This document shows, piece by piece, positions 1 through 5,923 of a stretch of DNA of 8,884 nucleotides (position 1 is the stretch's first letter; the number at the start of each line of letters is the position of its first letter). The notes under the pieces are model-generated. The model made no database searches and was not told the DNA's origin. It was given only the letters and a program-made list of their open reading frames with translations. The DNA comes from Candidatus Benthicola azotiphorus (GTDB taxonomy: Bacteria > Gemmatimonadota > Gemmatimonadetes > Palauibacterales > Palauibacteraceae). The stretch covers positions 1-8,884 of the forward strand of contig CANPVW010000115.1 in the NCBI GenBank assembly GCA_947581745.1. The letters run 5' to 3'. The position numbers were made by a program, and so were the translations under genes.

Positions 1-2
1 TT

Positions 3-425
3 CGCGAAGTCGCGGAGGGCACCACGGTGAGCTACGGGGCGACGTGGAAGGCCCCGCGGCCCGCCCGCCTCGCCACGCTGGGCATCGGGTACGCGGATGG
101 GCTCCGAAGGGAACTGTCGAACCGGGGGCGGGTGCTGATCCATGGCGTGGATGCACCGATTCGAGGCGTCGTGTGTATGGACACCGTCGTGGTGGACGTC
201 ACGGGGCGTGAGGACGTTCGGCCCGGCGATGTCGGTACGGTACTCGGGAGCGATGGTGACGCGAGCATCCCGCTGGCCGAGCTGGCCCGCCTGTGCGGCA
301 CGATCGACTACGAGATCCTGACCGGGCTCGGGGAGCGACTGCCGCGACTCGAATTCGATCGCGATCGGCGGGCGGCGGGTCCCGAAGGGCCGCCTGCGCA
401 AGGACCTCGAAACGACACGAGATGA
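3..425 (+). CDS. alr: Alanine racemase, C-terminal part (5' end outside window)
   Basis: This is the C-terminal domain of the PLP-dependent alanine racemase, which interconverts L- and D-alanine in the cytoplasm and so supplies D-Ala for peptidoglycan. The frame is already open at base 3, so the N-terminal PLP-barrel and its lysine lie upstream of the window. Visible family motifs are VSYGATW (codons from 27), whose Tyr at 33-35 corresponds to the second catalytic base of the family, GIGYADG at about 84-104, the CMD motif at 174-182, and TIDYEILTGLGERLPR near the end, which is the usual Alr C-terminus. About 20 further residues rich in Arg, Gly and Pro follow and look like an unconserved tail. 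The GTG at 27 lies inside a conserved motif and is not a start. The stop TGA (423-425) overlaps the ATG of cdd, indicating translational coupling. Whether the protein is the biosynthetic or catabolic racemase cannot be told from this part. Confidence 0.95.
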   Translation, partial: REVAEGTTVSYGATWKAPRPARLATLGIGYADGLRRELSNRGRVLIHGVDAPIRGVVCMDTVVVDVTGREDVRPGDVGTVLGSDGDASIPLAELARLCGTIDYEILTGLGERLPRLEFDRDRRAAGPEGPPAQGPRNDTR

Positions 426-859
426 CTCCGGAAGAGAATCTGACGGACCTCAGGGCTGAAGCGAGGCGGGCCATGGAAGCGGCGTACGCGCCGTATTCCG
501 GGTTCAGGGTCGGCGCGGCCATACAGACCGCGGACGGACGAATCCACGCCGGCTGCAACGTCGAGAACGCTTCCTTCTCGGTCACGATGTGCGCCGAGCG
601 GGTGGCGATCGGAGCCGCCGTCGCGGCGGGAGATCGCTCCTTCCGCCGCGTCTTCATCTGTTCGACGTCCGTCGAGCCCGTGCCTCCGTGCGGCGTGTGC
701 CGGCAGGCACTCTCCGAGTTCGGACCGGACCTGGAAGTGATCAGCGAGGGGTCGGGTGGACTCGCGAGGACCTGGACGCTCAGACAGCTGCTTCCAGACC
801 AGTTCAGACTCGAGGAGCACGAATCGCCTCGCAACCCGGACAGGGAGAGGCCGACTTGA
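422..859 (+). CDS. cdd: Cytidine deaminase
   Basis: This 145-residue protein is a zinc-dependent cytidine/deoxycytidine deaminase. It hydrolyses cytidine to uridine and ammonia in pyrimidine salvage in the cytoplasm. The length matches the small homotetrameric class of about 130-145 residues. Visible signatures are YAPYSGFRVGAA near residues 22-33, the substrate-binding CNVENASF at 45-52 (Asn46, Glu48), MCAER at 56-60 with zinc ligand Cys57 and catalytic proton-shuttle Glu59, and PCGVCRQ at 89-95 with zinc ligands Cys90 and Cys93. Three Cys ligands are the hallmark of the tetrameric type. The C-terminal LLPDQF matches the usual end of the family, and about 18 charged residues follow it. The ATG at 422 was chosen because it overlaps the alr stop (ATGA) and the family homology begins just after it. 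The frame is open further upstream, but that stretch is alr read out of frame. The stop overlaps the TTG of the next gene. Confidence 0.97.
   Translation: MTPEENLTDLRAEARRAMEAAYAPYSGFRVGAAIQTADGRIHAGCNVENASFSVTMCAERVAIGAAVAAGDRSFRRVFICSTSVEPVPPCGVCRQALSEFGPDLEVISEGSGGLARTWTLRQLLPDQFRLEEHESPRNPDRERPT
843..850 (+). promoter_or_regulatory. Ribosome binding site supporting a TTG start
   Basis: The purine run GGGAGAGG lies inside the last codons of cdd and ends 5 bases before TTG at 856. It decides the start of the downstream lipoprotein: the same TTG overlaps the cdd stop (TTGA), and a signal peptide begins there. Confidence 0.6.
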
Positions 860-2127
860 TCGGCAGGGTCGGCCTGGTCTCTTCCATCGCGGTGCTCGTG
901 GCAGTGTTCGGCGCGTGCACGGAGGATCCGGTCTCGGCGGATAGTGCGGCGGATGCGCCCGGGATCTCCACCCCGACGATCGAGGTGTCGCTTGACCCGG
1001 CGGAGCTTCCAGCCTGGCGGGACACCACCTACGAGGGCTTCGCGGTACCGAGCACGGTGCCGTACGCCTGGATCGCGGATCGAGAAGACCTCCAGGCTCG
1101 CCCGCTCGGACGGTTCACCACGATTCCAGATTCCGTGTTCGTCGACACGTCGCGGGTCGCCATCGACCGGTTCACCTCGGCGGTGATTCGCCTGACGATC
1201 GACACGGCCTCCACGGCGGTTCCTCCCGGCGGGGCGGAGCTTGCGGTGTGGTCGCTGGCCCGCAGCTTCGACGCCGACGAGGCGACGTGGCAGCTAGCCA
1301 GGGAAGGCGAAGCCTGGGATTCGCCGGGCGGCGACCTGGATGCTCTGCTGGCGATAGACTCCGTTACGATCGGGGTCGATTCGCTGTGGGTGCCGGCCGA
1401 CACCGTGTTGCTGGAGATCGGCGGGAACGCGGACTCGCTGCTCAGTGCGTGGCGGGACAACGAGGGAGAGCCGGGCCTGGCCGTCGTTCTGAACGCCCCC
1501 GGCGGACGGATCCGGGTGAATTCGCTGTCGCTGGTCGCGGAAGCGGTGCCCGAGGGGATCGATACGGTGATCAGCGTGGTGCGAGGAGTCAACCCGAGCA
1601 CTTTCATCTACGATCCGCCGACTCCCGCGACCACGACGCGTCTTCGTCTGGCCGGGCTGCCCGCCGCTCGCTACTACGTGCAGTTTCAGCTGCCGAACAC
1701 CCTGGGTCTGATCCCGCTCCGCGGAGCGACGATCAACCGCGCGACGCTCGAGTTCAGGCCGACAGCCGCGCCGCCCGATCCGTTCGCGCTCACGGGCAAC
1801 ATCTCCGCACAGCCGTTCAGACTTCTCGCGGATCCCTTCGTGTACGGGGAGAAGACCCCGATCGGGGCGGCTCTCGGCCCATCGGAGCTCCTGAGGCCGG
1901 ACTCGCTGGCCAATGGCAACACGATGGAATTCGACATCACGCCGCTCATCAAGCTGTGGACGCAGATCTCTCCGGACTCGACCACCGTCCTCAGGATAGG
2001 GATCGTCTCGAGTCCGGAGAACCAGCAGAGCGGTTACTGGGAGTTCTTCTCGAGCGAGGACGGCGCCGGACTCCGGCCGATCGTCCATCTGCTGTTCACA
2101 CCGAACCCCTCCTTCCTCCTGCCATGA
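856..2127 (+). CDS. Predicted lipoprotein with two DNRLRE-like halves
   Basis: This protein of about 423 residues has no assigned function. From the TTG start, an Arg at position 4 precedes a hydrophobic stretch (about residues 5-18) and a lipobox-like VFGAC with Cys21, so it is probably lipidated and anchored in the envelope. Phe at -3 is an imperfect lipobox. The mature part is rich in beta-strand-like sequence, acidic, and low in Cys and Lys. Around residues 112-160 the pattern of a Trp-containing strand, FDADEATWQ (138-146), then WDSPGGD from Trp154 resembles the DNRLRE domain family (disaggregatase-related / CBM96-like beta-sandwiches). The second half (about 265-423) has a similar layout of TLEFRP, MEFDITPLIKLW and a closing LRPIVHLLF strand, suggesting a second divergent copy. 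An upstream extension of the frame to 589 was rejected because it overlaps cdd. The stop overlaps the ATG of the barrel gene, so the two proteins probably work together. An assignment to DUF4270-like lipoproteins is an alternative. Confidence 0.8.
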   Translation: MIGRVGLVSSIAVLVAVFGACTEDPVSADSAADAPGISTPTIEVSLDPAELPAWRDTTYEGFAVPSTVPYAWIADREDLQARPLGRFTTIPDSVFVDTSRVAIDRFTSAVIRLTIDTASTAVPPGGAELAVWSLARSFDADEATWQLAREGEAWDSPGGDLDALLAIDSVTIGVDSLWVPADTVLLEIGGNADSLLSAWRDNEGEPGLAVVLNAPGGRIRVNSLSLVAEAVPEGIDTVISVVRGVNPSTFIYDPPTPATTTRLRLAGLPAARYYVQFQLPNTLGLIPLRGATINRATLEFRPTAAPPDPFALTGNISAQPFRLLADPFVYGEKTPIGAALGPSELLRPDSLANGNTMEFDITPLIKLWTQISPDSTTVLRIGIVSSPENQQSGYWEFFSSEDGAGLRPIVHLLFTPNPSFLLP

Positions 2128-3326
2128 TGCGTGGGGGAGCCGCTCGGACCCGTCCGTGCCTCCTTCGCGGGATCGCCGCGGCCCTGGCGGTCGTCCTGGC
2201 ACCGGGGATTCTCGCCGCGCAGACGCCGGTGACGGCGATCGGCCTCGGCTACCCGCCACCGGCCCTGGACGGCAGAGCGGCGGCACTCGGCGGCACGGGG
2301 ATCGGACTGATCGGCGGTTCCTTCTCGTCGCGCAATCCGGCGGACCTCACGATGTTCGGCAATCCCGCCCTGGGCGCCACCCTGGCGCCGGAGGGTGTCA
2401 CTCTCAAGACGCCCGAGGGCAACCAGTCCACCGGCCGGAGTCGCTTCGTGGTCCTGCAGGGAGTTCTCCCGGTCGACCGCTGGAGCTTCGGCTTCAACAT
2501 CAGCTCCGAGCTCGATCAGGACTGGGACGTCGTGCTGGCGGACACCCTGCGCACCGGTTTCGGGGACTATCCGTACGTCGAGCGACGGCAGCACGATGGG
2601 GGACTGAGCTCCATCGGAGTGAGCGCAGCCTACCAGTTCGGCCCTCTCAGCGTGGGCGCGGAGGGGAGTGTGCTCTCCGGGAACCTGCGCCAGCTGTTCC
2701 GCCGGACGTTCGATCCCGCGGTCGGGGACCCGAGCAATCAGATCGGCAGTGCGGCAGGGGACGCCCGCTGGGCGTACAGGGGCTGGAGGTGGCGTGTGGG
2801 CCTCTCGGGCGCCGTAGGTCGACGGGCCACGCTCTCCGCCTCGATCACGTCGTACTCACAGCTGCAGGCGCGGAAGGACACCTTCGGCGTCGCGATCGGC
2901 ACGCAGTACTTCGACATGCCGTTCGAGGTCGCCGGTGGAGGAAGCGTTCTCGTCACCGATCGCCTGCTCCTCGCGGTCGGCGCCGGTTGGAACGGCTGGT
3001 CGGGGACGGACTTCAGACTCTACAACACGCAGGCGGCAGACGTGTTCTGGGCCGGAGGCGGTCTGGAGTACGTGGGCTTTCGCATGCTGAACCTGCCCGT
3101 ACCTCTGCGAATCGGCTACCGGTACACTGACCTGCCGTTCTACGACGGGGACTACGAGCAGCTGAGTGAGACGGCTGTCACCTTCGGCTTCGGGACACGA
3201 TTGGCCGGTGGCAGGGCCGTCGTGGATCTCGGTGTGGAGATCGGGAGCCGCGGGCAGCTGGAAAAGACCGGCGTTGAGGAGAGCTTCCAGAGGTTCTCGC
3301 TCACGATAGGCATCAACGCCCTTTAG
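2124..3326 (+). CDS. Outer-membrane beta-barrel protein (FadL/PorV-like), hypothetical
   Basis: This 400-residue protein has a clear Sec signal peptide: Arg residues at 3-15, a hydrophobic core at about 17-30, and ILAA before Gln33 as the likely signal peptidase I site. The mature start has Gly-rich text with an NPA motif (GGTGIGLIGG, then MFGNPALG at about residues 73-80), a pattern seen near the N-terminus of FadL- and PorV/UPF0164-type barrels. The rest is a series of short amphipathic strands with many Gly, Tyr, Trp and Phe residues, such as RWSFGFNISSE, SSIGVSAAYQFG, LPLRIGYRYTD and the last strand RFSLTIGINAL. It most likely sits in the outer membrane as a porin or transporter-like barrel. 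The substrate is unknown, and the final residue is Leu rather than the common aromatic. The ATG at 2124 overlaps the TGA of the lipoprotein gene. There is no good Shine-Dalgarno (the preceding bases are CCTTCCTCCT), so initiation probably depends on coupling. A second ATG at 2127 is equally possible. Confidence 0.8.
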   Translation: MMRGGAARTRPCLLRGIAAALAVVLAPGILAAQTPVTAIGLGYPPPALDGRAAALGGTGIGLIGGSFSSRNPADLTMFGNPALGATLAPEGVTLKTPEGNQSTGRSRFVVLQGVLPVDRWSFGFNISSELDQDWDVVLADTLRTGFGDYPYVERRQHDGGLSSIGVSAAYQFGPLSVGAEGSVLSGNLRQLFRRTFDPAVGDPSNQIGSAAGDARWAYRGWRWRVGLSGAVGRRATLSASITSYSQLQARKDTFGVAIGTQYFDMPFEVAGGGSVLVTDRLLLAVGAGWNGWSGTDFRLYNTQAADVFWAGGGLEYVGFRMLNLPVPLRIGYRYTDLPFYDGDYEQLSETAVTFGFGTRLAGGRAVVDLGVEIGSRGQLEKTGVEESFQRFSLTIGINAL

Positions 3327-3366
3327 GCGATCTCACCTTCGGTCCGCCGGTCGGGGGCGGTCGGGC

Positions 3367-4110
3367 TCATGCGGCGTGCGAGGATGCCACCGCTTCCAGA
3401 ATCTTCGCTTCCAGAAGCTCCGGATGCGTCACCGGCCACCCATGCCCTCGTGGTACCCGACGCACGACCACTCCGTGAGGCGCGGCGTCGGCCAGATAAT
3501 CCGCGTACTCGGAAGCCCTGTACAGCTGGTCGTGGTCGGCCAGGATGATGTGGGCCACCGGTGCCGTCGGCCTGAACGACTGCGCAAGACCGTGCAAGGT
3601 CTCTGACACGGCGGGAAAGAGGCTGGACGGGCTCCGAACGGCCGTCCCGAGGTAGTCACGCAGAATGCTCCAGGCCCAGCCGGCTCCCCGCCTTCCCTCG
3701 AGCCCGAGGTATTCCCGGAGTTGCAGTCGGACCGCTCGCCCCACCTTGCGGCCCCATCCGACAGTGAGAGGAATCAGCGGGGAGAGGGCGATCGCCGGCC
3801 GCGAACCGAGGAGCGCCAGGAAGCCGCCATACGAATGGCCGGCCCGGAAAGCTTGAGGGGCGTAACGGGCGGCCACCGCTTCGGCGAGCTCACGATACCG
3901 ATCCACCCCGGCCGGCAGGTCCGCGTGCGTGCGGAACGAGAGGTCCGGCACGAACACCGTGAAGTGACGGCCGAGCCGCGTCAGTCCGTCCCGGTAATAC
4001 CGCGGATGGACGCCGAGCCCCGGGAGGAAGACCAGGGGCTCGCCGTCGCCGTGGATTTCAACGGGGACCTTGAGACCGTCAAACCGGAATGACTCCTGCC
4101 TCGCCGACAT
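3367..4110 (-). CDS. Alpha/beta hydrolase fold protein
   Basis: This 247-residue protein is a predicted cytoplasmic serine hydrolase of the alpha/beta fold. From the N-terminus it shows a first strand, LVFLPGLGVHPRYY (26-39), with the HG-like oxyanion loop; FTVFVPDLSFR (50-60); the nucleophile elbow GHSYGG with Ser93; an inserted helical region (about 115-180) that may form the cap; LADHDQLY (190-197), where Asp194 (or Asp192) is the likely acid; and RGHGWP with His223. The triad therefore looks complete. Substrate cannot be predicted: esterase, lyso-lipase or haloperoxidase-like members all share this layout. The ATG at 4108-4110 was chosen because AGGA lies 6 bases upstream on this strand and homology begins there. 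In-frame ATGs at 4215 and 4248 would add up to 46 unconserved residues and run into the miaB promoter region. It is a single-gene unit, convergent with the barrel gene and divergent from miaB. Confidence 0.88.
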   Translation of the reverse strand: MSARQESFRFDGLKVPVEIHGDGEPLVFLPGLGVHPRYYRDGLTRLGRHFTVFVPDLSFRTHADLPAGVDRYRELAEAVAARYAPQAFRAGHSYGGFLALLGSRPAIALSPLIPLTVGWGRKVGRAVRLQLREYLGLEGRRGAGWAWSILRDYLGTAVRSPSSLFPAVSETLHGLAQSFRPTAPVAHIILADHDQLYRASEYADYLADAAPHGVVVRRVPRGHGWPVTHPELLEAKILEAVASSHAA

Positions 4111-4268
4111 GCCGGATCCTACGACCGGCCCGCCCGCCCGGCAATCACGACCGCCGGGGATGATCGCCACCGCCGCCCCGGTGTGGCCCGCTTCGCGGCC
4201 GTCCGGTAGGTTCATGGCCGTTGAATCATGGTTGATCGAATGAAGCACACTTGAGGTGACGATGCTCC
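4111..4268. promoter_or_regulatory. Divergent intergenic region with probable promoters for the hydrolase and miaB
   Basis: This 158-base gap separates the two divergent starts, so it should hold a promoter in each direction. The half near the hydrolase is very G+C rich, while about 4204-4254 is clearly richer in A+T and contains two TTGA-type boxes (4221-4226 TTGAAT and 4232-4237 TTGATC) that could be -35 elements for miaB. I could not find a matching -10 at proper spacing, so no exact promoter is claimed. GAGGTGA at 4253-4259 is the miaB ribosome site. A short ATG frame of four codons (4262-4276) overlaps the miaB start and is probably accidental. Confidence 0.4.
4253..4259 (+). promoter_or_regulatory. 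Ribosome binding site for the longer miaB start
   Basis: GAGGTGA is a near-complete match to the anti-Shine-Dalgarno complement and ends 9 bases before GTG 4269. It favours this start over ATG 4338, which has only GGAG (4325-4328) at 9 bases. Confidence 0.5.
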
Positions 4269-5660
4269 GTGAGTGAATCGAGAGGTCTGGTATCGCTGCG
4301 GCGCAGGGGCCGATTCCAGCAGGCGGAGACGCAACCGATGCCGATGACGCGTCGCGCTTTCATCGAGACCTACGGGTGCCAGATGAACATCGGTGACTCC
4401 GAGCTCATGGCGGGTGCCCTGGCGCGCCGCGGCTACATGACCGTGGACGATCCGGCGCTCGCCGACGTGATCGTGATCAATACGTGTGCCATCCGCGAGC
4501 ACGCAGAGACGCGGGTCCTCGGGAGGATCGGTCAGCTCCAGGCGCACCGCAGGGATCGTCCCGACCTGATCCTGGCGGTCACCGGGTGCATGGCGCAGCG
4601 GTTGGGCGACTCGTTGCTCGACCGGACGGACGGCGTGGACATCGTCGCGGGCCCGGACTCGTACCGGGCGCTCGGAGCCATGATCGATGACATGCGGTTC
4701 GGCTCCGTCCCCCGGGGACAGACGCTTCTCGCTCTGGACGCGACGGAGGCCTACGAGGGCCTGGAGGCCGTGCGGAGGGAGGGCGTGACCGCGTGGATCA
4801 CCGTGCAAAGGGGCTGCGACCACCGGTGCACGTTCTGTATCGTGCCCTACGTTCGCGGGCCCGAGAAGAACCGCGAGCCGGAGGCAGTGCTGCGCGAGGT
4901 TCGGGCCGCCGTCGCGGCCGGGTTCACCGAGATCAGCCTGCTCGGCCAGACGGTGAACTCCTACCGCTCGGGCGAGTGGGACTTCGCCCGGCTGCTGGAG
5001 GCCGTCGCGCAGGTGGAGGGAGTGAAACGCGTGCGGTTCACGTCGCCGCACCCGAACGACGTCACGGACGAGATGATCAGGGTGATCGCCGATCAGCCGG
5101 CCATCTGCAGACAGCTGCACCTGCCGGCTCAATCGGGGTCCGATGCCGTCCTGAAGCGCATGGTGCGTCGATACTCGTCCCGCCAGTTTCTGAACACCGT
5201 GGATCGGGTCAGAGCCGGCGTGCCGGAGATCGCCCTGAGCACGGACATCATAGTCGGCTTCCCGGGTGAATCCGAAGAGGACTTCGACGCGACGCTGGAC
5301 CTGCTGCGGCGCGTGCGCTTCGACGACGCCTTTCTGTATCGGTACTCTCCGCGCGAAGGCACTCCGGCGACCCGGCTTCCGGCGGATCACTTCGTGGACG
5401 AGCGCACGTCGGGACGACGCCTTGAGGAAGCGATAGCGGCGCACCGCGCCATTCAGCGCGAGATCAACGAGGCGGCCGTGGGCTCCGAGCGTGAGGTTCT
5501 CGTCGAACGTCCGGCGCGCTCGGATGGAGACGTTCTGGGTCGGACGGAAGAGGGCAAGGTCGTTGCCTTTCCGGGCCTGGCGGAATGGGAGAACACGTAC
5601 CGTACGGTGCGGCTCACGTCCACCAGCGGTCCCACCTTCAGGGGAGTGATCGCGTCATGA
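4269..5660 (+). CDS. miaB: tRNA-2-methylthio-N6-dimethylallyladenosine synthase
   Basis: MiaB is a radical-SAM enzyme that adds a methylthio group to i6A37 of tRNAs reading UNN codons, giving ms2i6A. Three parts are visible (numbered from GTG 4269, 463 residues): the N-terminal UPF0004 domain with the auxiliary Fe-S cysteines Cys37 (ETYGCQMN), Cys73 (NTCAIRE) and Cys107 (TGCMAQ); the radical-SAM core with Cys183, Cys187 and Cys190 (RGCDHRCTFCIVPYVRG), then LLGQTVNSY, LHLPAQSGSD and DIIVGFPGE; and a C-terminal TRAM domain from about 400. GCQMN and the FCIVPYVRG context separate it from RimO and MtaB. The usual RG(R/T)E(R/K)SR reads RGPEKNR here. The start is uncertain. GTG 4269 has the better ribosome site, but its first 23 residues are Arg-rich and unlike the family, while ATG 4338 begins right before conserved sequence and gives a typical 440 residues. 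It leads the lapA-like/comEC operon, and its stop overlaps the next ATG. Confidence 0.96.
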   Translation: MSESRGLVSLRRRGRFQQAETQPMPMTRRAFIETYGCQMNIGDSELMAGALARRGYMTVDDPALADVIVINTCAIREHAETRVLGRIGQLQAHRRDRPDLILAVTGCMAQRLGDSLLDRTDGVDIVAGPDSYRALGAMIDDMRFGSVPRGQTLLALDATEAYEGLEAVRREGVTAWITVQRGCDHRCTFCIVPYVRGPEKNREPEAVLREVRAAVAAGFTEISLLGQTVNSYRSGEWDFARLLEAVAQVEGVKRVRFTSPHPNDVTDEMIRVIADQPAICRQLHLPAQSGSDAVLKRMVRRYSSRQFLNTVDRVRAGVPEIALSTDIIVGFPGESEEDFDATLDLLRRVRFDDAFLYRYSPREGTPATRLPADHFVDERTSGRRLEEAIAAHRAIQREINEAAVGSEREVLVERPARSDGDVLGRTEEGKVVAFPGLAEWENTYRTVRLTSTSGPTFRGVIAS

Positions 5661-5923
5661 GTTCCATCGGGCGAAGGATGGTGATGGTCACGGCCTTCGC
5701 GGCGCTTGCGGTGCTGTTCGCGGCGCAGAACGGCGGAGTGCGGGTGCCACTGAACCTCGGCGTGGTGACCCTGCGCTCGGTGTCACTTCCGATCGTCGTG
5801 TTCACCTCCGTGATTCTCGGCATGGTGCTGGTCCTCCTGGCGGGCCTGAAGGCCGACCTCAGGACCCGCAGAATGCTCCGTCGTTACCAGGACGCGCTGG
5901 GCGGCGCGTCAGAGGAGCCCTGA
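5657..5923 (+). CDS. LapA-domain small membrane protein
   Basis: This 88-residue inner-membrane protein matches the LapA (formerly DUF1049) pattern. It has a first membrane helix at about residues 8-23, then the signature FAAQN (21-25), a short beta-like periplasmic stretch (VRVPLNLGVVTLRS), a second membrane helix at about 43-63 (LPIVVFTSVILGMVLVLLAGL) and a basic cytoplasmic tail (KADLRTRRMLRRYQ). In E. coli, LapA works with LapB in the FtsH/LpxC control of lipopolysaccharide synthesis. No lapB is visible here, so only the domain assignment is made, not that function. The ATG at 5657 overlaps the miaB stop (ATGA), and AGGGGAG at 5640-5646 lies 10 bases upstream. An in-frame extension to 5585 lies wholly inside miaB and was rejected. 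Its stop TGA at 5921-5923 overlaps the probable CTG start of comEC. Confidence 0.88.
   Translation: MSSIGRRMVMVTAFAALAVLFAAQNGGVRVPLNLGVVTLRSVSLPIVVFTSVILGMVLVLLAGLKADLRTRRMLRRYQDALGGASEEP
5911..5917 (+). promoter_or_regulatory. Possible ribosome binding site for comEC
   Basis: AGAGGAG sits at the end of the lapA-like gene, 2 bases before CTG 5920. The sequence is a good Shine-Dalgarno core, but the spacing is shorter than usual. If the CTG start is right, initiation is more likely re-initiation at the CTGA overlap helped by this site. Confidence 0.35.

Noticed and set aside
1294..2286. 330-codon open frame on the minus strand opposite the lipoprotein and barrel genes
   Set aside because: It crosses a gene junction on the other strand and its composition (Arg/Gly/Pro rich) is that of a shadow frame.
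3327..3366. Possible terminator in the convergent gap (CCGCC at 3344-3348 paired with GGCGG at 3356-3360)
   Set aside because: Only a 5-bp G+C stem with a 7-base loop and no T run on either strand; such pairs are common by chance at this GC content.
4111..4248. N-terminal extension of the hydrolase to ATG 4248 or 4215
   Set aside because: The added residues lack family similarity, have no ribosome site, and would consume the divergent promoter region; the ATG at 4108-4110 has AGGA at good spacing.
4212..5444. 410-codon open frame on the minus strand opposite miaB
   Set aside because: It is fully antisense to well-supported miaB, is rich in Arg/His/Gly low-complexity text typical of high-GC shadow frames, and shows no recognisable domain.
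5600..5611. Short palindrome ACCGTACGGT similar in core to the one before fbp
   Set aside because: It lies within the miaB coding sequence, is short, and differs from the fbp palindrome outside the shared CCGTAC core, so it is not counted as a second operator copy.
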